This document shows positions 16,421-24,343 of a stretch of DNA of 64,000 bases, piece after piece. How positions within the stretch are numbered: position 1 is the first letter of the stretch; each line of letters opens with the position of its first letter. Position numbers and translations under genes: made by a program. The notes under the pieces are model-generated. The model made no database searches, was not told the origin of the DNA, and was given only the letters and a program-made list of their open reading frames with translations. Source of the DNA: Flaviaesturariibacter aridisoli (lineage in GTDB: Bacteria > Bacteroidota > Bacteroidia > Chitinophagales > Chitinophagaceae); NCBI RefSeq assembly GCF_004343705.1, contig NZ_SKFH01000001.1, positions 186,001-250,000 of the forward strand, read 5' to 3'.

Positions 16421-17953
16421 ATGAACCGGAACGAAAAATGGCTGGCAGGCGCGCTCATTACGATAAAGCTGCTGCTGCCCTTTTTGCTGTCGAGCAACGC
16501 CTTTGGCCTGCACCGCGACGAATACCTGTATTTCGAGCAGGGCCGTCACCTCGACTGGGGCTTTCTTGAAAACCCGCCGCTGCTCGGCCTCCTGGCCCGC
16601 ATCAGCGCGGCGCTGGGCGGCTCGCTGTTCGTCATCCGGCTCTGGCCGGCACTCTTCGGGGCGGCCACCTTGTGGTTGCTGTTCCGGCTCGTCAAAGGAT
16701 TCGGCGGCGGCTTCTACGCGCTGCTGCTGGCGGGCATCGGCTACCTGCTGTCGGTGTTCCTGCGCATCCACATCCTCTTTCAGCCGACCATCCTCGACGT
16801 CTTTTTCTGGACGGCCGCCTGCCTCTACCTGCAGCGCTACCTGCTGCACGAACGCCGTGCCGACCTCTATGCGCTCGCCGTGGTGCTGGCCCTCGGCTGG
16901 TGGGGCAAATACTCGGTGCTGTTCTACATTGTGGCGCTCTTTATCGCTCTCCTGCTCACACCGCAGCGGCGGCTCCTCGGCCGGCGCGACTTCTGGCTCG
17001 CCGCGGGCCTCGGCGCCCTGATCGTTTTACCCAATGTACTCTGGCAATACCGCCACCACTGGCCGCTGGCGCACCATATGGCCGAACTGCGCGAAACGCA
17101 GCTCAAATACCTGAATAAGTCCGACTTCCTCCTGGAGCAGGTGAAGATGTTCCTGCCGGCAGCGGCGATCCTGCTGGGCGGGTTGTACTGGCTGCTGAGG
17201 CACGCCCGCTTTCGTGCTTTCGGTTGGTTGTACATCGGCATCATCTTCCTGCTCGTACTCGGCTCGGCGAAAGGCTATTACTCGGTAGGCATCTACCCGA
17301 TGCTGCTGGCGGCAGGCGGGGTATGGCTCGAGGAAAAACTGCGGCGTCCCGTAGTGCTACGGGTGCTGGTACCGCTCGCCATGATCGTGCTGGGGCTGCC
17401 GATGATCTGGCTGCTCCTGCCGCTGCAACCGCCTGCCGCCATGGCGGCATTCAACAAGCGCTGGGGACTCGCCGACAAAGGCGTGCTGAAATGGGAAGAC
17501 CAGCACAACCACCTCCTGCAACAGGACTTTGCCGACATGATCGGCTGGGACGAGCTTGCCCGCAAGGCTTACGACTACTACGATGCGTTGCCCAGCCCGC
17601 TGCGCGACAGCACCGTGATCTACGCCCGCAACTACGGCTTTGCCGGTAGCCTGCTGTACCACGTTGAGGATACGTCGTTCCGCCGCCGCGTCATTTGCGA
17701 CAATGGCACCTTCCTGCTCTGGATCCCCGACACGCTGCCCTACCGCCACCTTTTGTTCGTGGGCGAAAGCGCCCCGGAAAGGGGAGACGAAGTATTCGAA
17801 CATTTTGAAAAGATCATCCGTGTGGACTCCTGCACCAACCCTTACTCGCGGCAATACGGAAGTCCCATCCTCTTTTTTGAGAACGCCGATACCGCTGCCT
17901 TCCGGATGGCGGAAAGAGGCCTCCGGGCGATGAAGGCGGAGTTTGGGGAGTAG
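16421..17953 (+). CDS. GT39/ArnT-like membrane glycosyltransferase
   Basis: A 510-residue protein with about eleven hydrophobic segments across residues 8-350. The first periplasmic loop carries the acidic signature of GT-C enzymes, FGLHRDEYLYFEQGRHLDWG (about residues 27-46), and then ENPPLLGLLARI. These features match the PMT_2/ArnT group, which transfers a sugar from a polyprenyl-phosphate donor to lipid A, protein or another acceptor. The C-terminal 150 residues are a soluble periplasmic domain (about 365-510). Acceptor and sugar are unknown. An imperfect palindrome CCGTAGTGCTACGG (17349) lies within the gene. Confidence 0.8.
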   Translation: MNRNEKWLAGALITIKLLLPFLLSSNAFGLHRDEYLYFEQGRHLDWGFLENPPLLGLLARISAALGGSLFVIRLWPALFGAATLWLLFRLVKGFGGGFYALLLAGIGYLLSVFLRIHILFQPTILDVFFWTAACLYLQRYLLHERRADLYALAVVLALGWWGKYSVLFYIVALFIALLLTPQRRLLGRRDFWLAAGLGALIVLPNVLWQYRHHWPLAHHMAELRETQLKYLNKSDFLLEQVKMFLPAAAILLGGLYWLLRHARFRAFGWLYIGIIFLLVLGSAKGYYSVGIYPMLLAAGGVWLEEKLRRPVVLRVLVPLAMIVLGLPMIWLLLPLQPPAAMAAFNKRWGLADKGVLKWEDQHNHLLQQDFADMIGWDELARKAYDYYDALPSPLRDSTVIYARNYGFAGSLLYHVEDTSFRRRVICDNGTFLLWIPDTLPYRHLLFVGESAPERGDEVFEHFEKIIRVDSCTNPYSRQYGSPILFFENADTAAFRMAERGLRAMKAEFGE

Positions 17954-17959
17954 CGCGCC

Positions 17960-18019
17960 GTCATTGCTTCGCTGCGCTCGCAATGACGCCAAAGGCGTCG
18001 CGCAAGCGACGCCTTTGGC
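17960..18019. repeat. Two adjacent hairpins of a dispersed intergenic repeat family
   Basis: GTCATTGC (17960) pairs with GCAATGAC (17980). Directly next to it is a perfect 14-bp stem (17988-18001 with 18006-18019) closed by a GCAA loop. It sits between convergent genes and may also act as a bidirectional terminator. A degenerate relative is at about 61951-62080. The GTCATTGCgagcg pattern is known from many bacterial genomes. Confidence 0.7.
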
Positions 18020-18041
18020 TTTCTGCGTTATCCGCGCGCAT

Positions 18042-19556
18042 CTATCCCAGTGTCGGCAGCACCTTCCGGATCCGTTCGATCGTCTCTTCCGCGCCCAGCA
18101 CTTCGGCGATGGCGAACACGGGGGGGCCGAATTTGCCACCCACCAGCATGATGCGCAGGGGCAGCTGCAACTCGCCGGGCTTGATGCCGGCTGCTTCGGC
18201 GCATTGCTTGAACAGCGATTCGAAGCTGGTCGCGTCGGTAGCCGTAGAAATACGGTCGGCGTAGTGCTCGAAGAAGGCGCGCTTCTCGGGCGTCCACTTG
18301 GCGGCGAAGGCTGCCGTATCCCATTCGGCGGGCGCTGTAAAGAAGAAGCCCGCCTGCGTCGCAAAGTCGGGCAGTACGGTGCAGCGTTCCTTGACGAGGT
18401 CGATCACGGTGGCGAGCTTGCCGTCTTCGGTGGCAATGCCTTTCCCGGCAAAGAGGGCCTTTACGTCGGGCAGCAGGCGCTGTGCCGGGCTGCGCTTGAT
18501 CCATTCGTGGTTGAACCACTGGGCTTTTTCAAAGTTGAACTGCGCACCACCCTTGTGCACTTTTTCCATCTGGAAGCGCTGCACGAGCTCGTCGAGCGAG
18601 AAGAGCTCCTGCTCGGTGCCGTCGTTCCAGCCGAGGAGGGCCAGCAGGTTCACAAAAGCCTCGGGCAGGAAGCCGCGCTCGCGGAAGCCTTCGGTCTGCT
18701 CGCCGCTCTTGGGGTCGTTCCAGGTGGCGGCGAACACGGGGAAGCCGTACTTCGCCCCATCACGCTTCGACAGCTTGCCGCTGGGGCCGAGGATGAGCGG
18801 CAGGTGGGCCCATTGGGGCATCGCGTCTTCGCCGAAGAGCCAGCGCCACAGGAGGATGTGCACCGGAGCGGAAGGGAGCCACTCCTCGCCGCGGAAGGCG
18901 TGGGTGATCTTCATCAGGTGGTCGTCCACCACCACGGCCAGGTGGTAGGTGGGCATGCCGTCGGCCTTGAGCAATACTTTATCGTCTACAGTGGCCGTGT
19001 CGAAGGAGACGGCACCGCGGATCATGTCGGTGAAGGTGAGCGTTTCGCCTTCGGGCATCTGGATCCGCACCACGTGGGGCGTGCCGCCGTCGAGCAGCGC
19101 GCGGACTTCCGCTTCGGGGAGGTTCAGCGAGTTGCGCATCTGCCCGCGCACATGGCGGTCGTATTGTGGCGTAGGGTTGCTGTCGGTGCGGAGGCGCGTG
19201 CGCATCGCGTCGAGTTCTTCGGGCGTGTCGAACGCGTAGTAAGCTTTCCCTTCCGACACCAGGCGTTCGGCGTAGGCGCGGTACAGCTCCTTGCGCTCAC
19301 TCTGGCGGTAGGGGCCGAAGGCACCGCCCTTCCGGGGGCTTTCGTCGGGTTCGAGGCCGCACCAGCTGAGGGTTTCGTAAATGTATTCTTCGGCGCCGGG
19401 CACATAGCGGCTCTGGTCGGTGTCTTCGATGCGGAGCACGAAGTCGCCGCCGTGGCGGCGGGCGAACAGGTAGTTGTACAACACGGTGCGCACGCCCCCC
19501 AGGTGAAGGCCGCCTGTAGGGCTCGGCGCAAAGCGAACACGGACTTTTTTCGACAT
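18042..19556 (-). CDS. gltX: Glutamyl-tRNA synthetase
   Basis: A 504-residue class I aminoacyl-tRNA synthetase that charges tRNA-Glu. The HIGH-type motif is FAPSPTGGLHLGGVRT near the N-terminus, with HLGG in place of HIGH as is common in this family. The KMSKS-type motif is GKLSKRDGAKYG (about residues 255-266). The anticodon-binding helical domain fills the C-terminal third. The start at 19556 is chosen because MSKKVRVRFAPSPTG is the expected beginning; a longer frame to 19595 is not. The gene contains one exact CCGTAGAAATACGG palindrome (18242) read in the R-I-S-T frame. Confidence 0.96.
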   Translation of the reverse strand: MSKKVRVRFAPSPTGGLHLGGVRTVLYNYLFARRHGGDFVLRIEDTDQSRYVPGAEEYIYETLSWCGLEPDESPRKGGAFGPYRQSERKELYRAYAERLVSEGKAYYAFDTPEELDAMRTRLRTDSNPTPQYDRHVRGQMRNSLNLPEAEVRALLDGGTPHVVRIQMPEGETLTFTDMIRGAVSFDTATVDDKVLLKADGMPTYHLAVVVDDHLMKITHAFRGEEWLPSAPVHILLWRWLFGEDAMPQWAHLPLILGPSGKLSKRDGAKYGFPVFAATWNDPKSGEQTEGFRERGFLPEAFVNLLALLGWNDGTEQELFSLDELVQRFQMEKVHKGGAQFNFEKAQWFNHEWIKRSPAQRLLPDVKALFAGKGIATEDGKLATVIDLVKERCTVLPDFATQAGFFFTAPAEWDTAAFAAKWTPEKRAFFEHYADRISTATDATSFESLFKQCAEAAGIKPGELQLPLRIMLVGGKFGPPVFAIAEVLGAEETIERIRKVLPTLG

Positions 19557-19589
19557 GGGGCAAAAGTACGTCAATCGTGAATCGCGGAC

Positions 19590-19712
19590 GGACAACGTGA
19601 GGCGTGAAGCGTCAGCCCTGAAAGCCTACGCCCATAACGGCGAATGTCCCACAGCAGGTGCGGGACGTTCCGCTTCCGCGCTTCGCGACTCACGCTTCAC
19701 GCATCCTGCTGC
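19590..19712. repeat. Inverted copies of a TCACGCC-type heptamer repeat
   Basis: CGTGAGGCGTGAAGCG (about 19595-19610) and CTCACGCTTCACGC (about 19689-19702) are near inverses flanking about 80 bp. The same heptamer family occurs at 22491-22568, 31470 and 48439-48537. The DNA lies between gltX and the deacetylase. Confidence 0.55.
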
Positions 19713-19732
19713 CCGGCCTGTACCTTCGCCCC

Positions 19733-20389
19733 GTGCACCGCTACTTCATCAAAACGCCTTGGCTGGTTAAGCGCCTTTTTTCCCGCTACGAGTGGGATGC
19801 GCCGGCGGCCGGCAACACGGTCTACCTCACCTTCGACGACGGGCCGCATCCGGTCATCACGCCCTGGGTGCTCGACCTGCTGGCGGAGCATGGGGCCAAA
19901 GGCACCTTCTTCTGTATCGGTAAGAACGTGGCCCTGCATCCCGGGGTCTTCGCACGTATTACTACGGAAGGTCACGCCGTGGGCAACCACACCGAAAACC
20001 ACCGCAACGGCTGGAAGACCGATACGCGCGATTACCTCGATAACGTGCGGCTGGCGGCGGCCCGTATTTCTTCGGATCTCTTTCGCCCGCCCTACGGCCG
20101 CATCCGCGCGGCGCAGGCCCGCGGGCTCGCGCCCGCCATGGGGCGGCCGGCACCGAGGGTGATCATGTGGGACGTGCTCAGCGCCGACTTCGATCAGTCC
20201 ATCACACCGCAGGAATGCATCGCCAATGTGCTTGCCCATACCGTACCCGGTTCCATCATCGTGTTTCACGACAGCGACAAGGCCTGGCCGAATCTGAAAG
20301 AGACGCTTCCCGTAGTTCTACGGTCTTTCCGCGAAAAGGGATTTCAGATGAAAGCGATCGGCCCCCTGTCCCCCGAAGGGGGCACTTAG
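19733..20389 (+). CDS. Polysaccharide deacetylase (NodB-homology, carbohydrate esterase 4)
   Basis: A 218-residue CE4 enzyme that removes acetyl groups from amino sugars of peptidoglycan, chitin or exopolysaccharide. Motif 1, the catalytic base and metal ligand, is LTFDDGPHP (about residue 35). Motif 2 is GNHTENH (H-x3-H). Motif 3 is RPPYGRIRAA, and motif 5 is IVFHDSDKA. The GTG at 19733 was chosen because VHRYFIKTPW is the usual opening and because TACCTTCG just upstream looks like the -7 box; the ATG at 19658 lies in a repeat region. The last 10 codons are formed by one arm of a 29-bp inverted-repeat element, so the C-terminus may have been altered by its insertion. Confidence 0.88.
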   Translation: MHRYFIKTPWLVKRLFSRYEWDAPAAGNTVYLTFDDGPHPVITPWVLDLLAEHGAKGTFFCIGKNVALHPGVFARITTEGHAVGNHTENHRNGWKTDTRDYLDNVRLAAARISSDLFRPPYGRIRAAQARGLAPAMGRPAPRVIMWDVLSADFDQSITPQECIANVLAHTVPGSIIVFHDSDKAWPNLKETLPVVLRSFREKGFQMKAIGPLSPEGGT

Positions 20390-20530
20390 ACGGATGCTTC
20401 TCTGTAGATCCGCATCATCATACAAACCCATTACTTTCTATGTTCGTTGAATATTTGAATGGGCAACTTTAGGAGTGTCCCAGCAAGCAAAGCTTTTCAG
20501 CCTAAGTGCCCCCTTCGGGGGACAGGGGGC
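20361..20530. mobile_element. Miniature element with perfect 29-bp terminal inverted repeats
   Basis: Bases 20361-20389 and 20502-20530 are exact reverse complements, 112 bp apart. Each arm contains its own hairpin (CCCCCGAAGGGGG). The interior is A+T richer than its surroundings and has no ORF. The left arm overlaps the stop of the deacetylase. No target duplication was recognised. It resembles a REP pair (BIME) or a MITE. Confidence 0.65.
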
Positions 20531-20562
20531 TGGGCCGGGCCTGTCCTATCCTGGAACAAGAA

Positions 20563-20592
20563 GGGCCGGGGTTGATACCCTGGCCCGTTTTT
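20563..20592 (+). terminator. Intrinsic terminator downstream of the deacetylase
   Basis: GGGCCGGGG / CCC-T-GGCCC stem with loop TTGATA, followed by T5, after the inverted-repeat element. Confidence 0.6.
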
Positions 20593-20638
20593 AATCCGTA
20601 CCCTATGAAAACTAGGTCAAAAGTATAGGTTTTTAGTA

Positions 20639-21538
20639 TTACGGCAAACTAATTTGGTAAGTGGAATTATTTAGCGTGAAGCTGGCTGAGTTGTCGCAAT
20701 TGCCCCCTCCGTAGTCGAGTAATCCATCCCAGCGGCCACCGCCGGAGCCCAGTCCGCGATGGGTGCGCACGGTTCCCTGGCGGATCCATCGGCAGTCGAA
20801 ACTTTTGCGCAGCGGGCTCTCGATCCGGGAGGTCCAGGTGCTGATGAGGTTGCCGGTGCGGAGCGTACCGGTGGCGCCGCCGGTAACGGAAAAGACGTCG
20901 TCGGAAGGGTGGGGCGTGGCGAAGCCTTCGGTCTGCTGGAGCTGGCGCTGGCCGCTCCACTGCACATAGCTGCCGTTGGGCCGCTCGATCCGTCCGTCGG
21001 TGACCGTGATGAGGTACCGGCGGCCCGAAACCGGCCCGGTGCCGGGTGGGGTTACATTTTGGAGCAGGTGGGTGCCGCTGATCGCCAGGGAATCGATGTG
21101 GTAGTTGTCGAAGGTGGTAGTGGCCTGGGCGCCGGGCTCGGTGAGGCGGCCTGTATACTCGATCATGATCCTGCCGGAGCGGTTGCGGCCGTCGCGGGCG
21201 GTGCAGCCGCTGCCGAAATCGAGGGTGACGCGCAGCGGGAAGGCGCCGCTGCCCAGGTGCTGCAGGGTGATCGTAACGCAGGCCAGGCTGTCCGGGCTCA
21301 GCCGGCGGCCGAAGATGCCGGTGCCGCCGATCCCTACGTCGGTGTTGACACCGAGCACGTTATCGAACACCTCTTCGCGGGCAAACGAGACCTGGGCATC
21401 CCCGCGCACCGCTGCCAGGGCGATCTGCAGCTCTTCCTGCTCGGTCAGGTCGGACTGGCTGCGCTCTTTTTTGCAGCCGAGGAACAGGCCGAACAGTGCA
21501 AGGAAAAACGCGTATCTGGAAAAAGTTCGGTACATCAT
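20639..21538 (-). CDS. Putative lipoprotein, hypothetical
   Basis: A 299-residue protein starting MMYRTFSRYAFFLALFGLFLGCKKE, a lipoprotein signal with the lipobox cysteine at about residue 22. The mature part has no membrane helix and is rich in threonine, glycine and short strands, for example VTLDFGSGCTARDGRNRSG and IMIEYTGRLTEPGAQATTTF. The pattern 'dfGsGCta.dGr.RsG.i.i.ytG' is frequent in Bacteroidota lipoproteins of unknown function. An ATG one codon later (21535) is equally possible. It is transcribed divergently from tatD. No enzymatic motif is visible. Confidence 0.65.
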   Translation of the reverse strand: MMYRTFSRYAFFLALFGLFLGCKKERSQSDLTEQEELQIALAAVRGDAQVSFAREEVFDNVLGVNTDVGIGGTGIFGRRLSPDSLACVTITLQHLGSGAFPLRVTLDFGSGCTARDGRNRSGRIMIEYTGRLTEPGAQATTTFDNYHIDSLAISGTHLLQNVTPPGTGPVSGRRYLITVTDGRIERPNGSYVQWSGQRQLQQTEGFATPHPSDDVFSVTGGATGTLRTGNLISTWTSRIESPLRKSFDCRWIRQGTVRTHRGLGSGGGRWDGLLDYGGGNCDNSASFTLNNSTYQISLP

Positions 21539-21654
21539 GATGCAATTAGGACGGCTCAAACGATGCCGCTTAGCGGGTTGGTCCTCCTTAAGAGACGCCC
21601 TCCCGGGGAAGGTTTAAAGGTATCTTAAAAAATATTTTCCCAGCTTTGCCCGCT

Positions 21655-22422
21655 ATGACCCTGATCGACACCCACGCCCACCTGTACCTGCCCGAGTTCC
21701 GGGAGCAATGGCCCGAATTGCTGGAGCGCTGCCGCACAGCCGGCGTGACGGAGATCCTGCTGCCGGCGATCGACTCCGAAACCCACGCCGCGGTGCTGGA
21801 GCTGGAGGCGGCCCATCCCGAATGCCGCGCCATGATGGGTCTTCATCCCTGCTCGGTGGCGGCCAATTTTGAAGAGGAGCTGGCCCTCGTGCGCCGCTAC
21901 TTCTCGGAGCGCCGCTTTTGCGCGGTGGGGGAGATCGGTCTCGACTTTTACTGGGACAAGACCTTTACGGAGCAGCAATACAGCGCTTTTCACCAGCAGA
22001 TCGGCATCGCCCTCGAATACGGGGTACCCATCGCCGTGCACTCGCGCAACGCTACGGCCGAGGCCATTGAAGTGGTGCGGCAGTACCCGGGCCTCCGCGG
22101 TGTGTTTCACTGCTTCGGCGGCACGCTGGAAGAAGCAGAGGCGCTCATTGGACTCGGCTTTTACCTGGGTATCGGCGGGGTGCTCACCTTCAGGAATTCG
22201 GGCCTCGACAAGGTGGTGGCGGCCACCGGCCTGGAACAACTCGTGCTGGAGACCGACGCGCCCTACCTGGCGCCGGTGCCCTTCCGCGGCAAGCGCAACG
22301 AGCCATCCTACCTGCGCCACGTAGCCGAAAAACTGGCCGAAGTGACGGGGAAAAGCTTGCTGGAAGTGGCGGAGGTAACGACGAGAAACGCCCGGGCGTT
22401 GTTTGGGCTGGCCCCCGAATGA
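21655..22422 (+). CDS. tatD: TatD-family metal-dependent hydrolase (DNase)
   Basis: A 255-residue TIM-barrel amidohydrolase-like protein. The metal ligands are visible in order: DTHAHLY (H-x-H) at residues 4-9, [12 protein letters not shown] with the conserved glutamate, [20 protein letters not shown], and [10 protein letters not shown] near the end. Relatives are 3'-5' exonucleases or deoxyribonucleases involved in DNA repair and degradation. The ATG at 21655 is chosen over an in-frame TTG at 21646. A REP-like palindrome begins directly after the stop codon. Confidence 0.92.
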   Translation: MTLIDTHAHLYLPEFREQWPELLERCRTAGVTEILLPAIDSETHAAVLELEAAHPECRAMMGLHPCSVAANFEEELALVRRYFSERRFCAVGEIGLDFYWDKTFTEQQYSAFHQQIGIALEYGVPIAVHSRNATAEAIEVVRQYPGLRGVFHCFGGTLEEAEALIGLGFYLGIGGVLTFRNSGLDKVVAATGLEQLVLETDAPYLAPVPFRGKRNEPSYLRHVAEKLAEVTGKSLLEVAEVTTRNARALFGLAPE

Positions 22423-22423
22423 C

Positions 22424-22462
22424 CCATCCCCAACCCCTTCCCGAAGGAAAGGGGCTAAAATG
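22424..22462. repeat. REP-like element after tatD
   Basis: CCCATCCCCAACCCC, then TTCCCGAAGGAAAGGGG and CTAAAATGGG: the reverse orientation of the element at 16361-16402. CCCAT and ATGGG form the outer arms. Confidence 0.55.
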
Positions 22463-22490
22463 GGAAAGGATGAAATTTGGGAATTGCATT

Positions 22491-22568
22491 CACGATGGAC
22501 GCCTCACGCCTCACGCCTCACGCCTCACGCTTCACGCCTCACGCCTCACGCCTCACGATGGACGCCTC
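22491..22568. repeat. Heptamer tandem array TCACGCC (eight units) between 15-bp direct repeats
   Basis: Eight heptamers run from 22504 to 22559 (TCACGCC six times, TCACGCT, TCACGAT). CACGATGGACGCCTC occurs at both ends (22491 and 22554), 63 bp or nine heptamers apart. It lies upstream of the VIT-like gene and is the reason I did not extend that gene's start leftwards. Confidence 0.8.
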
Positions 22569-22616
22569 CCGCCTCCTGCTGGTACAATATTTTCCCTTCT
22601 GTCGCAAAGCCTCAGA

Positions 22617-23126
22617 ATGGAAACCGTGCCTCCTGCCACACCAGCGTCCTACGACCGGGCGCGCCACGACTTTGTGATCCAGAAAGTGCAGCCGGCGCTG
22701 CTGGGCCTGATGGACGGCTCCGTATCGACGCTGGCGCCGCTGTTTGCCACGGCCGGCATCACCCACAACGGGATGAGCGCGTTCTACGTGGGGCTGGCGG
22801 CCTCGCTGGGAGCGGGCATTTCAATGGGACTCGCCGAGGCGCTGTCCGACGACGGCAAGGTCACCGGCCGCGGCTCGCCGCTGGGGCGCGGCCTCATCAC
22901 CGGGGCCGCCACGTTGCTGGGGGGAATGCTCCACACCCTGCCCTTCCTCCTGGGCGACCTCTCGGCCGCCCTGCACCTGGCCTACTTCGTGGTCATCCTC
23001 GAGCTCCTCGGCATCGCCTGGATCCGCTACAAGTTCATGGACACGCCCCTCGCCAAAACCGTCGGGCAGGTCATCGTCGGCGGCGGGGTGGTGTTCGCCG
23101 TAGGCCTCTGGCTGGGAACAACCTGA
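22617..23126 (+). CDS. VIT1/CCC1-like membrane protein (predicted metal transporter)
   Basis: A 169-residue membrane protein. The opening [24 protein letters not shown] is close to the first helix of the VIT1/CCC1 family of vacuolar iron transporters, which carry iron or manganese. A second region, [22 protein letters not shown], fits the family's EYvS-type loop. About four to five helices are visible, and the protein is shorter than typical VIT1 homologues (near 230). The ATG at 22617 gives [20 protein letters not shown] as N-terminus; upstream codons are repeat translation. Substrate is unproven. Confidence 0.7.
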   Translation: METVPPATPASYDRARHDFVIQKVQPALLGLMDGSVSTLAPLFATAGITHNGMSAFYVGLAASLGAGISMGLAEALSDDGKVTGRGSPLGRGLITGAATLLGGMLHTLPFLLGDLSAALHLAYFVVILELLGIAWIRYKFMDTPLAKTVGQVIVGGGVVFAVGLWLGTT

Positions 23127-23225
23127 TAGGTTTTTAAGGTTTTCAAGGTTCTTAAGGTTCTATAGGAAGCTTACCGCTGGCCTTCAGCCCAAAAACCGTC
23201 AGAACCTTAAGAACCCTCAGAACCC
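23127..23225. repeat. 9-bp phased repeats in inverted arrangement
   Basis: AGGTTTTTA, AGGTTTTCA, AGGTTCTTA, AGGTTCTAT run from about 23129; the complement CAGAACCTT, AAGAACCCT, CAGAACCCC, TAAACCC runs from about 23200. The two halves could pair across a 35-bp centre. It follows the VIT-like stop. Confidence 0.7.
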
Positions 23226-23254
23226 CTAAACCCATTTATAGTCGTTTGCTCCCG

Positions 23255-23282
23255 GTTGGACCGGAAAGTTGGCTTATGTTTG
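23255..23282 (+). promoter_or_regulatory. Putative promoter of the DUF3127 gene
   Basis: TTG at 23255 and TATGTTTG at 23275 with a 17-bp spacer match the Bacteroidota -33/-7 pattern; the ATG is at 23300. Confidence 0.45.
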
Positions 23283-23299
23283 CCGCCTAACTTCAACGC

Positions 23300-23653
23300 A
23301 TGCAACTCACCGCAAAACTCATACAATTGCTGCCGCTGCAAACGGGCAACGGCAAGAACGGACAGTGGAAAAAGCAGGACGTCATCGTCGAAACCGAGGG
23401 CACCTATCCCAAGAAGGTCTGCATTTCCATCTGGGGCGACAAGATCGATGCCTCCCTGCTCCAGCCGGGCTCGATGCTCAACTTTGATTTCGACGTGGAA
23501 AGCCGCGAGTTCAACGGCCGCTGGTACACCGACGTAAAGGCCTGGCGCGTGCAGCCCGCCGCCGCCGCGGCCCAGGGCCCCGTCCCGAGCACCGGCGACA
23601 CCTACCACGACTTCCCTCCCGGCGATATGGGCAACGAAGACCTGCCGTTTTGA
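23300..23653 (+). CDS. DUF3127-family protein (OB-fold-like)
   Basis: A 117-residue protein of the Bacteroidota DUF3127 family. The body, residues 1-90, has the predicted short beta strands of an OB fold: LIQLLPLQTG, WKKQDVIVETEG, KKVCISIWGDKID, LNFDFDVESREFNGRWYTDVKAW. The C-terminal 30 residues are an alanine/proline-rich flexible tail ending in acidic NEDLPF, strongly like the acidic tip (DDDIPF) of single-strand DNA-binding proteins. A role at single-stranded nucleic acid is therefore plausible, but this is inference. No partner gene is adjacent. Confidence 0.8.
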   Translation: MQLTAKLIQLLPLQTGNGKNGQWKKQDVIVETEGTYPKKVCISIWGDKIDASLLQPGSMLNFDFDVESREFNGRWYTDVKAWRVQPAAAAAQGPVPSTGDTYHDFPPGDMGNEDLPF

Positions 23654-23743
23654 TCGGCAAGCGGCCATCGCGAATCGGCAACGGAAGGGCCTTCAGGGCG
23701 GGTACTTTCCCGTATCCCGGACGAATTCTTTCCCGATTCCCGA

Positions 23744-23772
23744 TTGCCGGTTCCCGAAATCGCCTATCTTTG
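23744..23772 (+). promoter_or_regulatory. Promoter of tRNA-Ser
   Basis: TTG at 23744-23746, an 18-bp spacer and TATCTTTG at 23765-23772, a perfect TAnnTTTG. It is the clearest promoter of the window because the transcript, a tRNA starting at 23786, is known. The DNA over the -33 box is itself a 7-bp repeat (TCCCGAT). Confidence 0.7.
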
Positions 23773-23785
23773 CCGTCCTAAAACA

Positions 23786-23872
23786 GGAGACGTGTCCGAG
23801 TGGTTGAAGGAGCACGCCTGGAAAGTGTGTATACGGGAAACTGTATCGCGAGTTCGAATCTCGCCGTCTCCG
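23786..23872 (+). tRNA. tRNA-Ser, anticodon GGA
   Basis: An 87-nt type II tRNA. The acceptor stem GGAGACG pairs with CGTCTCC. The anticodon loop is CTGGAAA in the stem GCACGC/GTGTGT (imperfect), giving anticodon GGA, which reads UCC and UCU. The T arm is GCGAG-TTCGAAT-CTCGC, and a long variable arm (TACGGGAAACTGTA region) is present as expected for serine. CCA is not encoded. Confidence 0.93.
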
Positions 23873-23877
23873 CCTCC

Positions 23878-23913
23878 GCCCGCCGAAGCTCGAAGAGCGA
23901 AGGCGGGCTTTTT
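23878..23913 (+). terminator. Compound-hairpin terminator of tRNA-Ser
   Basis: GCCCGCC-GAA-GCTC-GAA-GAGC-GAA-GGCGGGC followed by T5: an outer 7-bp and an inner 4-bp stem separated by GAA spacers. A second copy with compensated inner stem (GCGC/GCGC) lies at 24210-24240. Confidence 0.75.
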
Positions 23914-23975
23914 ATTTTCGAAGCCTGCTGCCCTTGGGGCGGGCTACGGCGGACGGAGTCCGCACCGGGAAATCT

Positions 23976-24240
23976 ACCGAAGCTCGAAGAGCAACAGCGG
24001 TCCCCGACCACCGAAGCGCGAAGAACAACAGCGGTCCCCGACCACCGACGCGCGAAGAGCAACAGCGGTCCCCGACCGCCGAAGCGCGAAGAGCAACAGC
24101 GGTCCCCGACCGCCGAAGCGCGAAGAGCAACAGCGGTCCCCGACCACCGACGCGCGAAGAACAACAGCGGTCCCCGACCACCGACGCGCGAAGAACAACA
24201 GCGGTCCCCGCCCGCCGAAGCGCGCAGCGCGAAGGCGGGC
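23976..24240. repeat. 34-bp tandem array (seven units) ending in a second compound hairpin
   Basis: AACAGCGGTCCCCG recurs with an exact 34-bp step from 23993 to 24197. Units vary at a few bases (GAAGAGC/GAAGAAC, ACCACC/ACCGCC). 34 is not a multiple of three, so all frames stay open and the overlapping ORFs are artefacts. The array ends in GCCCGCC-GAA-GCGC-GCA-GCGC-GAA-GGCGGGC (24210-24240). The rest of the gene-free stretch 23914-24343 shows nothing further that I can interpret. Confidence 0.85.
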
Positions 24241-24343
24241 TCCGGTTGCCAAAGGCCAAAACCGCATTTTCAATTAGAAAAAAACCATTTTTTCCCGGGC
24301 TTTTTCCCATGGCGGGGTCGGCTGGAGGGTGCAGCTTTGACTG

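Noticed and set aside
17943-19580. 545-residue plus-strand frame opposite gltX
   Set aside because: Antisense to gltX with both synthetase motifs intact; begins inside a repeat hairpin.
23976-24209. CRISPR array
   Set aside because: 34-bp units abut with no unique spacers, and no cas gene is present.
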